Made by a program: the position numbers and the translations under genes. A DNA stretch of 64,000 nt, from positions 96,050 through 160,049 of the forward strand of contig DDGC01000023.1 of NCBI GenBank assembly GCA_002337455.1, written 5' to 3'. Shown here one piece after another: positions 1 through 8,152 of this stretch (its first letter is position 1; each line of letters begins with the position of its first letter). The DNA comes from Rhizobiales bacterium UBA1912. GTDB taxonomy: Bacteria; Pseudomonadota; Alphaproteobacteria; Rhizobiales; Devosiaceae. The notes under the pieces were generated by a model. That model searched no databases and was not told the origin of the DNA. It was given only the letters and a program-made list of their open reading frames with translations.

Positions 1-14
1 GGTCTGGTAACAGC

Positions 15-1214
15 TCATGCCGGGTCATGAACATTCCCCCGGGTTGATGGTCGCGACGTGGGCGGTGCCCGCGGCTGGCACCACGGTGCGAAGGTCTCCA
101 TGATGACCATAATGCCGCCGCAGCAGGGGCAAGGTGGGCGCTGGTCTGAGGTCTCTTCGACCGCCGGCTCTTCCGGTTTTGGTGCGACCCCAAGCATTTT
201 GCGGGCCCTGGCGAGACTATCCTTGCGGGTCGAGCCGGCGAGCAGGCCATAGTGCCGGATGCGGTGGAAGCCGCGCGGCAGCGTATGCAGCAGGAAGCGG
301 CGGATGAACTCGTTTGCGGCAATGGTCATTACCTGCTGTCGGTCGGCGCCGGAGCAGCGGTAATTCTTGTATCGGAAGGTGACGCTGGTCTGGTCGAAGG
401 CAATAAGGCGGCTGTTCGAGATCGCTACGCGGTGGGTGTAGCGCGAGAGATAGGCGAGAACGGCTTGGGGTCCGGCGAAGGGCGCTTTGGCATAAACAAC
501 CCAACGCTTCCTTCGGACCAACGCAAGGTGGCGCAGGAAGACACGCCGCTCGCTGAGACCCGCCAGCTTGCCGAAGAAGACGAGCTTTCCAGTACCATGG
601 AGTTCGAGCAGCCGGGTCAGGAACAGGCGCCTGAACAGTGCGCCGAGCACCCGCACCGGCAGCAGGAAGGCCGGGCGCGACGATATCCATTGTCCGGTCG
701 GTGTGAGGCCGCCACCGGGCACGATCATGTGGATGTGCGGATGGTGGGTCATGGCCGAACCCCAGGTGTGAAGCACCGCGGTGATGCCGATGCGGGCGCC
801 CAGATGTTTGGGATCTGCTGCGATCGTCAGCATGGTCTGCGATGCTGACTTGAACAGCAGATCGTAGACCAGCGCCTTGTTTTGGAAGGCAATGTCGGCG
901 ATCGCGGCGGGCAACGTGAACACTACATGGAAGTAGCCGACAGGGAGAAGATTGGCCTGCTGGGCGTCGAGCCAGGCACGCGCTGCGGCGCCCTGGCACC
1001 GGGGACAGTGCCGGTTGCGACAAGAGTTATAGGCGATCCGCTGGTGCCCGCAGTCAGAACAGGCTTCAACGTGGCCGCCGAGAGCTGCAGTGCGGCAGGT
1101 CTTGATCGCCGACATGACCTTGAGCTGGTCCAGGCTCAGGTGTCCGGCATGGGCAGCGCGATAGGCAGGCCCGGCCGTTCGGAAGATATCAGCGACCTCA
1201 ATGGTGGCGCGCAC
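15..1214 (-). CDS. IS91-family transposase (Y2 rolling-circle type)
   Basis: This 399-residue protein, the usual family length, would cut and rejoin single strands during rolling-circle-like transposition. The N-terminus carries a zinc-binding region with Cys40, Cys52/Cys55, Cys65 and Cys70/Cys73. A metal-binding HHPHIH stretch (157-162) resembles the HUH motif of rolling-circle nucleases. Two tyrosines four residues apart in YLSRYTHR (Tyr255 and Tyr259) are the likely nucleophiles. The start is a GTG placed 4 bases after the stop of the upstream recombinase, which implies coupled translation. No frameshift is seen, so the gene looks intact. Confidence 0.9.
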   Translation of the reverse strand: MRATIEVADIFRTAGPAYRAAHAGHLSLDQLKVMSAIKTCRTAALGGHVEACSDCGHQRIAYNSCRNRHCPRCQGAAARAWLDAQQANLLPVGYFHVVFTLPAAIADIAFQNKALVYDLLFKSASQTMLTIAADPKHLGARIGITAVLHTWGSAMTHHPHIHMIVPGGGLTPTGQWISSRPAFLLPVRVLGALFRRLFLTRLLELHGTGKLVFFGKLAGLSERRVFLRHLALVRRKRWVVYAKAPFAGPQAVLAYLSRYTHRVAISNSRLIAFDQTSVTFRYKNYRCSGADRQQVMTIAANEFIRRFLLHTLPRGFHRIRHYGLLAGSTRKDSLARARKMLGVAPKPEEPAVEETSDQRPPCPCCGGIMVIMETFAPWCQPRAPPTSRPSTRGNVHDPA

Positions 1215-1218
1215 TCAC

Positions 1219-2127
1219 TCAGGGGTCGGGTGGCGCCTCCGCCGGAACGAAGATGCCAAGCTTGTCGAGCGGACTGATGACGGACCGCACCGTGCGCGTG
1301 GCCACCTTGGTATAGAGCGCCGTCGTCTCAAGCTTGCTGTGCCCGAGCAGCACCTGGATGACCCGGACATCCACGCCGTCTTCCAGAAGATGGGTGGCAA
1401 AGCTGTGCCGCAGCGTATGCGGGCCGACGCGCCGGGTGATCCCGGCCGCCTGAGCTGCCTCGACCACAACGCGATAGAGTTGCCTGGTGCTGATCGGCTT
1501 GAGCGCGTGCTGGCCTGGGAACAGCCAGCCGTCGCGGTGCAATACACCCTGGCGATGCCCGTCCTGCCACCACTGGCGCAATAGGATGAGCAGGTCGGGC
1601 GAGAGCATGGCGTTGCGATATCGTCCGCCTTTGCCCCGCTCGACCCGGATCAGCATGCGCTCGCTGTCGATATCGCGCACCTTGAGCATCGCAACTTCGC
1701 CGACGCGCAATCCCGCACCATAGGCCACCGACAGCGCGGCCTGGTGCTTGAGAGTGGTCGTCGCGTTGAGCAAGCGGGCGACCTCGTCGCGGCTCAACAC
1801 CATCGGGAGGTTACGTGGACGGCTCACCCGCACCAGCTTGCGGGCCAGGTCAGGTCGATCAAGGGTGTTGGCGAAGAAGAACCGCAGCGCCGACACCACA
1901 CTGTTCATGGTGGGCACGGAAACACCGGCTTTGCTCTGGGCCAGCTGGAACTGGCGCACATCCTCGGTGGTCGCTGTGTCCGGCGGCCGACGCAGGAAAC
2001 TGGCGAAGCGCTCCACATCTCGGATGTAGTTCCGTTGGGTCGCCATCGAGAAGTGGCGCATATTCATGTCGTCGATCAGCTTTTGGCGCAGTGGGCTGAC
2101 AGCGGTGTTGGAAAACGGCGTGGTCAT
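1219..2127 (-). CDS. Tyrosine recombinase / site-specific integrase of the IS91-type element
   Basis: This 302-residue protein has the XerC/D-like layout: a SAM-like core-binding N-terminal domain (about 15-100) and a catalytic C-terminal domain (about 108-290). The active-site set is complete: Arg141 in GAGLRVGE, Lys166, His237 and Arg240 in HTLRHSFATH, His263 in LLGHS, and nucleophile Tyr272 in TALYTKV. It lies directly upstream of the transposase and is probably co-transcribed with it. In IS91-like elements its role is not well defined and may be resolution or target recognition. Confidence 0.88.
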   Translation of the reverse strand: MTTPFSNTAVSPLRQKLIDDMNMRHFSMATQRNYIRDVERFASFLRRPPDTATTEDVRQFQLAQSKAGVSVPTMNSVVSALRFFFANTLDRPDLARKLVRVSRPRNLPMVLSRDEVARLLNATTTLKHQAALSVAYGAGLRVGEVAMLKVRDIDSERMLIRVERGKGGRYRNAMLSPDLLILLRQWWQDGHRQGVLHRDGWLFPGQHALKPISTRQLYRVVVEAAQAAGITRRVGPHTLRHSFATHLLEDGVDVRVIQVLLGHSKLETTALYTKVATRTVRSVISPLDKLGIFVPAEAPPDP

Positions 2128-2132
2128 TGTTC

Positions 2133-2153
2133 GGCTCCTGGGTTGAAGGAGCC
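2133..2153. repeat. Short inverted repeat upstream of the recombinase
   Basis: GGCTCC and GGAGCC are separated by 9 bases just upstream of the recombinase start codon. The hairpin could be a terminal structure of the IS91-like element or a feature of its leader. Its location fits an element end, but one copy cannot prove it. Confidence 0.35.
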
Positions 2154-2272
2154 AAAAGGAAACGCCCGAACCGAAAGAAGCTCAATCGTGCCGTAACACC
2201 AGGGATCAGGCCCCTACCTCACCGCGCACACCCATCCCGCGCCAGCGGGTTCGTTCTTCCACCCCAAATCGG

Positions 2273-2524
2273 TCATTCCATATCCGGCACCGGCCCAAAA
2301 CTGAACAGCACATCGGGAGCGCCATATTCGCCAATATCGGGCCGCGCCTCGCGCGACCAAGCGATGACGGCCGGATAGGTGTTAATGAGCGATCCCGCCT
2401 CGATTCTGGCGCGCTGCTCGCTCTGATATTCACGCGGGTCGAAGGCTGGGCGCATATTGCCCTCGCCATCGTCCTCGAAGGCCATGACCACGATCAGCTT
2501 GGTTGGCGGTGTGGGCTTGCTCAT
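2273..2524 (-). CDS. Small hypothetical protein, third gene of the yedK operon
   Basis: This 83-residue soluble acidic protein has no family I recognise. It starts MSKPTPPTKLIVVMAF, with a beta-strand-like segment (LIVVMAF) followed by a polar stretch and an aromatic C-terminal half. Its ATG overlaps the TGA of the 58-residue gene upstream (ATGA), which itself overlaps yedK, so the three are almost certainly one transcript under the LexA box near 3500. That placement suggests a damage-response role but says nothing about activity. Confidence 0.6.
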   Translation of the reverse strand: MSKPTPPTKLIVVMAFEDDGEGNMRPAFDPREYQSEQRARIEAGSLINTYPAVIAWSREARPDIGEYGAPDVLFSFGPVPDME

Positions 2525-2697
2525 TTCTGTTTCTCCCGCTCGGCAATCCTTGCCAGACAGACTGCCTCACCCTCATCGGCGCATTCAGCCTCACGTCGAG
2601 AGGGCGGGATGCGTTCGAACTGGGCCAGTCGCTTATAGTAGTGGGCTAGCAGTTCATCGCGCTCCTTGGCCTTGGGGCCGGTTGCCGGAACGCGCAT
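2521..2697 (-). CDS. 58-residue hypothetical protein between yedK and the third gene
   Basis: This short reading frame begins MRVPATGPKAKERDEL and ends in a charged tail (ERE KQK region). It is rich in Arg, Glu and Lys and probably helical. The ATG overlaps the yedK stop by one base (TGATG) and the stop overlaps the next ATG (ATGA). Double coupling of this sort is strong evidence that the frame is translated despite its size. No domain is recognised. Confidence 0.6.
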   Translation of the reverse strand: MRVPATGPKAKERDELLAHYYKRLAQFERIPPSRREAECADEGEAVCLARIAEREKQK

Positions 2698-3437
2698 CAC
2701 TCGACCTCATCGAGTTTGGGTCCGACCCTGACGATTTGCAGGACACCATCGGGAAGCGGACGCTGGAGCGCTTTGGCTTCCTCCCATGGCGCGGTCAGCC
2801 AGGTCTCAACCTCCTCGGGGGTGGTCAGGATGACTGGCATTGCCTTATCGTGGATCGGTTCGACAACATCATTGGGTTCGGTGGTCAGGAACGCGAAAAG
2901 GTCAGTCGTCACGAGGCCGTCCTTGACCTTGCGAACCGACGTCCATTGCGGTGCCCAGATGCCAGCGAAGAAGGCCAGCGGGCGGCTGTCGTCGAATGCG
3001 AACCAGATATTGCCGCCTGCGTCCTTGTTGAACTCGGAAAAGGACGTGAAGGGCACCACACAGCGAAACTCCGGCGCCAGCCAGCGTTGCCAGTGTTTGC
3101 TGCCCACATTGCGCACATTGGTGACGCCGCGATCCGGCTCCATTTCGAGCAGCGTTTTGAACTCCTCCTCCGAAAGGGCACGCCCTTCCTTCTTTTGAAT
3201 TTTCTCGGCCCGGACCTTCGCCGCCTTGAACTGGACAAACGAACTGGTGGGCATGCCCCAGCGCACTTTGGTTAGTTCGCGCTCACCGTGGAAATTGCGG
3301 ACGATTGGCGCCAGATTGTCGGGGAATATCGCGGGTTCGGGCGGGAAATTGCCAATGGCCTCCTCGTTGACCCGGAAGCCTTTGACCAAATCGCGGATCG
3401 CCTGGATGTTAGTGGTCACCGAATAGAGGTTGCACAT
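2697..3437 (-). CDS. yedK: SRAP-domain abasic-site protein (YedK/HMCES family)
   Basis: Proteins of this family crosslink through Cys2 to abasic sites in single-stranded DNA and shield them during replication. The start was placed at the internal ATG giving Met-Cys-Asn, because Cys2 must become the N-terminus after Met removal; a GGGAGA ribosome site sits at the right distance, and a longer frame 17 codons upstream would bury the cysteine. Other family positions are present: a TNVRN segment (106-110), Glu135 in the RCVVPFTSFSEF block, and His196 in HDKAMPVIL. The length of 246 residues is typical. A LexA box 56 bases upstream indicates SOS control, and the gene leads a three-gene coupled operon. 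Confidence 0.92.
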   Translation of the reverse strand: MCNLYSVTTNIQAIRDLVKGFRVNEEAIGNFPPEPAIFPDNLAPIVRNFHGERELTKVRWGMPTSSFVQFKAAKVRAEKIQKKEGRALSEEEFKTLLEMEPDRGVTNVRNVGSKHWQRWLAPEFRCVVPFTSFSEFNKDAGGNIWFAFDDSRPLAFFAGIWAPQWTSVRKVKDGLVTTDLFAFLTTEPNDVVEPIHDKAMPVILTTPEEVETWLTAPWEEAKALQRPLPDGVLQIVRVGPKLDEVE

Positions 3438-3492
3438 TGGCGGTTCTCCCTTTTGCGCCATACCAACCGAAAATGTGAACACGTGCAATCTT

Positions 3493-3507
3493 GTTCTTAT
3501 TTTGTTC
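3493..3507. promoter_or_regulatory. LexA (SOS) box shared by two divergent operons
   Basis: The sequence GTTC-TTATTTT-GTTC matches the alphaproteobacterial LexA operator GTTC-N7-GTTC exactly. It lies 56 bases from the yedK start on one side and 43 bases from the zinc-ribbon gene start on the other, in an otherwise AT-rich 112-base spacer. One bound LexA dimer could silence both directions until DNA damage. Confidence 0.75.
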
Positions 3508-3549
3508 TCATTCTATGACTCGGTTCCTTGAGAGTCCATCGGGTGCGGC

Positions 3550-4050
3550 ATGTTCAAGGAAACCGACAAGATTACACAATTCGGGCCGCCGGTCCTGACC
3601 ATCAAATGCGAGGTCTGCAAACGGCATGGCGAGATGAAACTGCACAATGCGGTCCGCCGTTATGGGTCCGAAATCACCATCGCCGAGTGGACGAAGCGGG
3701 TTGCCGAGGAGGGCGGGTGCGACCGCGTGGCCGAAGGGTATTGCCGGGCCTTTGTGTTTCAGGAGTCCGTGACATGGTGGGCCAGCCTTTCCGATGCCCA
3801 GCACAACGGGTGGAGACCGATCCTGCGCTGTCTTCGGCGCCATTACGCTCTCAAGCGGGTTGATGCCTGCCCGCCCATAGAGCTTGACCTGCGCAGCCTT
3901 GTGGCAACCCATGGGAGGGAATGTCATCTGTCCAAGCTGGAGCGCTGGGCCCGCTGCCCGCAATGCGGATCCAGCGGCGCCACCATCCAATGGGCTTTGA
4001 CTGACGAGGAAGCGCCCGACGTGCCAGTTCGCCAGAGGGTGGGGCGATGA
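3550..4050 (+). CDS. Hypothetical protein with two cysteine clusters (zinc-ribbon-like)
   Basis: This 166-residue protein belongs to no family I can name. The first module carries Cys20-x2-Cys23 and Cys57/Cys65; the second carries Cys125 and Cys136-x2-Cys139-Gly. Both spacings resemble zinc ribbons that bind nucleic acid or tether protein partners. No membrane segment or signal peptide is visible. The last codons overlap the next gene (ATGA), so the two are co-translated. Sharing a LexA box with yedK makes a role in DNA damage plausible, but that is inference. Confidence 0.6.
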   Translation: MFKETDKITQFGPPVLTIKCEVCKRHGEMKLHNAVRRYGSEITIAEWTKRVAEEGGCDRVAEGYCRAFVFQESVTWWASLSDAQHNGWRPILRCLRRHYALKRVDACPPIELDLRSLVATHGRECHLSKLERWARCPQCGSSGATIQWALTDEEAPDVPVRQRVGR

Positions 4051-4277
4051 CGGCGCTACCGGCAAACGACACCAGCCACGTCTATTACACCATCCAGCTT
4101 AACGGCCGTGATCCCTCTTGGCCCCAGCTTACCTTGGATGAAGCGCGGGAAGCGCTTGCGGCGGGCATTCGGTTTTCGATCTACGATGAGCACACTGGGG
4201 AGTTCAACGTTTCGATTCCATATTCGACGATCCGGTATGTTGACCGGGACACGCTGACGATTTTGCAGGAAGCCTAG
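4047..4277 (+). CDS. Small hypothetical protein coupled to the zinc-ribbon gene
   Basis: This is a 76-residue protein whose ATG overlaps the upstream stop. It has a beta-rich start (VYYTIQL), a helix-forming middle (LTLDEAREALAAG) and strand-like segments (FSIYDEH, FNVSIPY). The pattern suggests one compact alpha/beta fold, but I do not recognise it. It is the second and last gene of the putatively LexA-controlled pair; the next gene is convergent. Confidence 0.5.
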   Translation: MTALPANDTSHVYYTIQLNGRDPSWPQLTLDEAREALAAGIRFSIYDEHTGEFNVSIPYSTIRYVDRDTLTILQEA

Positions 4278-4331
4278 AGGTTGAGGGCTTTGTCACCGGA
4301 CCAAATCCCTGAATTCAGACAGAGTTTGCTT

Positions 4332-4805
4332 TCAGGCCCCATAAGCACGGTCTGTCGCCTCACAACCCCAACCGTCCTTGTCGGCATCAAGATGATAAGG
4401 ATCATACGTGCCAACCCATTTAGGACCGTAAACATAGTATGGGCCATCGCCCTTGCCTCCGGCGCAGTCGTAGTCAACGCCTATGGCGGGAGCAGAATAT
4501 GAACCCCCAGACCCACTGTTCGCAGCCACAGCAATCGCGGCCGCAGATCCGACCAACGCCATGCCGACCATTGCCGTATTGTGGGCGCTGATCTTTTCCT
4601 CACAGTCCGCCGGTGTCAGGCCGCGCTTCATGAGTTCCGCAGCTATGTCGACCTTGAACTGGATATCGTCGGTTTCGTAGAATCCTTTGCACAGAAATGT
4701 GTCCGCCGACGCAGATGGGTCGTTATAAAACTTGGTTTGAGAAAGTGACCCCGAGCAACCGGAAACAGTGCTGGCCAGCAGCGCAAGAAAAATAGCCCGC
4801 TTCAT
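4332..4805 (-). CDS. Lipoprotein with C-terminal excalibur-like calcium-binding motif
   Basis: The 157-residue product begins with a lipoprotein signal: MKR, a hydrophobic core, then the lipobox VSGC with Cys17 as the lipid-modified residue. A hydrophobic segment near residues 80-95 (VGMALVGSAAAIAVAA) is glycine/alanine-rich. The C-terminus has DYDCAGG followed some 25 residues later by DADKDGWGCE, the paired-Cys, Asp-rich pattern of excalibur domains. A start four codons upstream is possible but less well placed. It is probably anchored to a membrane facing the periplasm; its function is unknown. Confidence 0.7.
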   Translation of the reverse strand: MKRAIFLALLASTVSGCSGSLSQTKFYNDPSASADTFLCKGFYETDDIQFKVDIAAELMKRGLTPADCEEKISAHNTAMVGMALVGSAAAIAVAANSGSGGSYSAPAIGVDYDCAGGKGDGPYYVYGPKWVGTYDPYHLDADKDGWGCEATDRAYGA

Positions 4806-4886
4806 TGATGCCCCCATTTGCGGAGCATTGAAACAGAGGCGTGCAATGCTGTCGAGTCGGGTAGGAACGCCGGACTGCCTTTGAGG

Positions 4887-5309
4887 TCAGTCGCACCACC
4901 ATTCCTCTCCATCCGGCCACCGCCGGGCCAGTCGCTCTTCGATCAAAAATTCTCCCACGTCCCGGTCTCCGATGCGGATTGTCGCCAGTGTCCGTCCATA
5001 ACGGTCGGTTCCACTGCCCTGGACCGTCCAGGCGTTGGTATTGAGCAACTCCATAAGCCTTGCGCTGGCCAGTGCTGCGAGAGCTTTTTCGCGCTCACCA
5101 CCGCAAATATTGGTCTGCGGCTCAGGTGTATCGAACCCTTCAAGCCTGATGTTTTCGCCTGCAAGCCAGATCGTGTCGCCATCGACGACACAGGTCTTTT
5201 CAGGAGTATTAGGCTGATAGGGCGCACACATTTCCATAACAGGTTGTGCCCATGCTGAATGGGACAGAGTAAATGCGGCCAGAGCCAGTACCCAGCCTGC
5301 GGACTTCAT
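4887..5309 (-). CDS. Exported thermonuclease-like (SNase-fold) nuclease
   Basis: This 140-residue protein has a signal peptide (cleavage likely after AWA near residue 21) and a compact SNase domain. Residues corresponding to staphylococcal nuclease active-site positions are visible: the VDGDT loop (Asp43/Asp45), Arg55 in IRLEG, Asp60 and Glu63 in GFDTPE, and Arg106 in RYGRTLA. The longer upstream frame was rejected because it would place the signal peptide internally. Four extra cysteines (28, 40, 69 and 139) may form periplasmic disulfides. It probably degrades external or periplasmic nucleic acid. Confidence 0.85.
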   Translation of the reverse strand: MKSAGWVLALAAFTLSHSAWAQPVMEMCAPYQPNTPEKTCVVDGDTIWLAGENIRLEGFDTPEPQTNICGGEREKALAALASARLMELLNTNAWTVQGSGTDRYGRTLATIRIGDRDVGEFLIEERLARRWPDGEEWWCD

Positions 5310-5320
5310 TGCTCTCGTTG

Positions 5321-5395
5321 TCACCTGCCATCCAATACGTATTCGATCATCGCCACGATCAGCCGTAATATCAGTTTCCAGTCGCGCGGGTCCAT
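5321..5395 (-). CDS. Putative 24-residue small protein upstream of the nuclease
   Basis: A short frame starts MDPRDWKLILRLI and is amphipathic to hydrophobic through its centre (WKLILRLIVAMIEYVL). A strong ribosome site, GGGAGA, lies 7 bases before the ATG, better than that of the downstream nuclease. The stop is 11 bases before the nuclease start, so it could act as a leader that couples translation or as a membrane-active microprotein. With one sequence only, it remains a prediction. Confidence 0.4.
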   Translation of the reverse strand: MDPRDWKLILRLIVAMIEYVLDGR

Positions 5396-5732
5396 GTACA
5401 GTCTCCCAGTTCCGCTCTGGGGAACAATGTACGCTTGCGCGGACGGGCGTGGATAAGTTGGCGCTACCAGAAGCCAAACAGCTGCCCCAACACAGGAACG
5501 AGACTCAGGACGAGGCAAAACGAGCCTATCACCGCCAGAACCTGCACCGTGCTCAATTGATTTCGCCCTGAGCTTGGCAATCGGCGCCGCGACGCGGATG
5601 ATGCGCGGGCCCTGTGCCCGAAGATAGGCAGGCGTTGAGACTGATGGCACCCATGCCGTGAAACTTAACTGGGTAAACGCCTAGCTGGCCAGCCCAAATA
5701 TCTTTGGATAGAAGACGTCTGGGGGATGCTAT
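5396..5732. other. Intergenic region between nuclease leader and membrane protein
   Basis: I see no convincing gene in these 337 bases. It must hold the divergent promoters for the nuclease operon and the membrane protein, but no strong -35/-10 pair stands out. A GGGGATG ribosome site precedes the start at 5733. Confidence 0.4.
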
Positions 5733-7478
5733 ATGGCTGTTGTCGCGTGCGTCGGTATCGAGTGGCTCGGGCTCTGTAATTACGACCCCGCCGCGCCGGC
5801 ACCAATCTACTTTACACTAGGTAATGCGGTCACGGCGCTGGCGTTCACGCTGGCGGTTCAGAATTTCTTGAAGCCGATCTATGTGTTTAGGCTGGCCATC
5901 CGGCACATGACCACCAAGCGGCTCTACAGCATGGTGTTCGCCGGAGCGTTTTTGTGCGTAATCGCTGCATTGGTACCGAGGATGTCATTCCTGCATAGCT
6001 TCCCGATCGGGTACGCGATCGTATGGGAGATGCTGGCCACCGCCCTATTCCTGATGGCCTATGGCAGTGTCGCGATCGCTGCGGCAGTGCCCATTAAAGT
6101 TAAGCCCAAGCGTGTTCCCCGGTTTGCCCAAGCCGCCGCTCAACTGATATCGGAAGCTGGCGAAAGCGATCATCTCGAGCTGCTGAAAGACCTGCGGGAA
6201 AGCTTGCCTACACTGATCCGGCTGGCGACGTTCGTTGAGATGAAACACGGTGAGGAGCGGACAGCCTTCTTTGATTTCATCCATCGCGAAAGGCTGGAAC
6301 AGGCATCCTACGCCCATTCGCTGCTCCGCATCATCGCGGACGCACCGTTTTGCCGCACGTTGGTGGATAAGGCCCCTTGGGCGGTTTCGAGGATGCTGGG
6401 CGTTATAGAGACCGAGCGGCTATACGCTCGATCAGCGGAGAGCTTCGTGCGCGAATTGGCACAGCAGGCTCTCCTGTCCGATGAAGGTATGATGGACCGC
6501 GAACGGAAATTCCATGGGTTCGGGACGGCCCCGCTGCTGTCGGAATCGCTGTTCGGGAGTCCGTTCATCGTTTCCAGATACAATACGCTCCAAGGATATA
6601 TACGCGCGGACAAGGTAACCCTCAGCGTCATAGAGCGTTTCAATTCTGCGACGGTCCGCACCTTCGAGACGCTGATCGAGCACAGGCGGATGGATCACTC
6701 CTACTCCGCGATGGGAGCCAAGAGCTTCTATGAATCCGCATTCATGGGCCTGTCCGCGATACAGGGCGCTGAGAACTATGACTATCGCCACGCGATGGCG
6801 ACCACCCGCTCTCTCACCAACGCGATAACACTGGCGAACAAACTCATGGCCGCAATTTCAGATGACGCCTATGAGCGGCTTTACGTCGATGACTTTAAGG
6901 ACAAGCACAAATACGACGTCCTAGGTGTTCTGGTGGAAATCGTGTTCGATGGTCTGAAGTCGATATCGAACAGGTTTCGCGGACCGAATGATCCGTTCTG
7001 GTTGATGGCCCACGAAGCGATGTCGCGATCCTTCCAGCATATTCGCGAACAACCGGATGGCATGACGCCCTTCCAGCAACGTTTGGCCATCCTCATCATC
7101 GACGGTTTGCAGGACAACATGAACGGCTGGTATCCGTCGATATCAAGGATTGTTCTGGCAGCCCTTGGACCTTACCGGGAAAACGCTCAGCAGCCGAACG
7201 CGACTGCCTACAACATTCTCAAAGACGCCGCTTATATCGAACTGCAGAAGCTACCGGAGCTTGCAACGGAACATCCAGAGAAGTTGGGCGACTATTTCCC
7301 TGATAACGTTGGATATGATGTGGCGAAGAACACCCTGACTCACACGTACTTTGGAGGAGGCACTGCGGTGACGGCATTGGCGTCGCTCAACATCAATCCG
7401 GTCGATGTTGCGAATAAGGCATTGCGCCGGCGGCTTACAGACGATGAGAGTAAAGAGGCCGAACGGGAAATTTACTAG
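5733..7478 (+). CDS. Hypothetical membrane-anchored protein, 581 residues
   Basis: Three N-terminal membrane segments (about 26-46, 66-83 and 92-119) are followed by roughly 460 residues of soluble, helix-rich sequence. No Walker, nuclease or protease motif was found in the cytoplasmic part. I do not recognise the family. Codon use is less GC-biased than in the catabolic operons, consistent with acquired DNA. It is followed 32 bases later by a HEPN-like gene, and the pairing of a membrane-anchored sensor-like protein with a possible RNase is reminiscent of abortive-infection modules. That link is only contextual. Confidence 0.6.
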   Translation: MAVVACVGIEWLGLCNYDPAAPAPIYFTLGNAVTALAFTLAVQNFLKPIYVFRLAIRHMTTKRLYSMVFAGAFLCVIAALVPRMSFLHSFPIGYAIVWEMLATALFLMAYGSVAIAAAVPIKVKPKRVPRFAQAAAQLISEAGESDHLELLKDLRESLPTLIRLATFVEMKHGEERTAFFDFIHRERLEQASYAHSLLRIIADAPFCRTLVDKAPWAVSRMLGVIETERLYARSAESFVRELAQQALLSDEGMMDRERKFHGFGTAPLLSESLFGSPFIVSRYNTLQGYIRADKVTLSVIERFNSATVRTFETLIEHRRMDHSYSAMGAKSFYESAFMGLSAIQGAENYDYRHAMATTRSLTNAITLANKLMAAISDDAYERLYVDDFKDKHKYDVLGVLVEIVFDGLKSISNRFRGPNDPFWLMAHEAMSRSFQHIREQPDGMTPFQQRLAILIIDGLQDNMNGWYPSISRIVLAALGPYRENAQQPNATAYNILKDAAYIELQKLPELATEHPEKLGDYFPDNVGYDVAKNTLTHTYFGGGTAVTALASLNINPVDVANKALRRRLTDDESKEAEREIY

Positions 7479-7510
7479 AGATCCCAAACCCGCTCGGCGG
7501 TCAGCCCGCA

Positions 7511-8125
7511 GTGGCGGCTCGTCAGTCCCTCCGGTTGAATGTCCAGCCAATTGACTCGTTGCCAAGACTTCGCGAGGCTTCCAATGTCAATCTGCACCAA
7601 ATCAGGGGACGAAGGGTGAGTGCTCGTCTAACGACAGCCATTCGGATTAGCGACGCAGCAAAGGCAATATTGCGGAAGACTCAGAGTTTTCCCGAGCAAG
7701 AATTCATGAGGGATGACGATTTTCGCGATCTGAAAGGCATTGGTGTCGAGCCGATGCTTCTGGCGCTTTCGATGGAGCTGGCACTCAAAGCTTGGTTCGT
7801 TTTTGACTTCGATGATCCAAAGCATTCCAGATCACACGACCTCGCCAAGCTGTTCGATGCGCTCAAGCTCGAAAGCAAGGAAAAACTCGACGCGGAGTTC
7901 AAGAGATCAGTGGCCCCGTACTACCCCAATAGCTTCTATGTCGATTACAGCATTCGCCACGTCCTGTTTCAGCATAAGGATGCCTTCACCGACTGGCGCT
8001 ATATCTATGAGCCTAAATCGACGATGTTCTATCACGGTGCTTTTAAGGCCACGCTGGAAATGGTTCTCAAAGAATTTGAGAAGAGATATCGCATTGAGCC
8101 GGTGGCACCACTTTGGCCATCCTAG
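7511..8125 (+). CDS. HEPN-like hypothetical protein
   Basis: This all-helical 204-residue frame has features of HEPN proteins: a helix with EPMLLALSMELALKAWF, a SHDLAKLFDAL segment like the helix after the HEPN loop, and an R-x5-H motif (Arg149 to His155 in IRHVLFQH) followed by DWRYIYE. In HEPN RNases an R-x4-6-H motif is catalytic. The first 35 codons may be untranslated: a GTG at 7616 has a nearby purine-rich site and starts closer to the conserved part. The gene follows the membrane protein with a short gap and the res site begins 28 bases after it. Confidence 0.55.
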   Translation: MAARQSLRLNVQPIDSLPRLREASNVNLHQIRGRRVSARLTTAIRISDAAKAILRKTQSFPEQEFMRDDDFRDLKGIGVEPMLLALSMELALKAWFVFDFDDPKHSRSHDLAKLFDALKLESKEKLDAEFKRSVAPYYPNSFYVDYSIRHVLFQHKDAFTDWRYIYEPKSTMFYHGAFKATLEMVLKEFEKRYRIEPVAPLWPS

Positions 8126-8152
8126 GAATACTCATAAGACCAATTTGCGGTC

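Larger units (their letters stand above)
1..2153 (-). mobile_element. IS91-family-like insertion element, left part cut by window edge
   Basis: Two leftward genes, a tyrosine recombinase followed after 4 bases by a Y2 rolling-circle transposase, form the core of an IS91-type element. Such recombinase-transposase pairs are a known IS91-group arrangement. The transposase stop lies 14 bases from the window edge, so the distal end is not visible. A short inverted repeat upstream of the recombinase is my estimate of the proximal boundary; IS91 elements lack the long terminal repeats that would fix it exactly. Confidence 0.75.
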
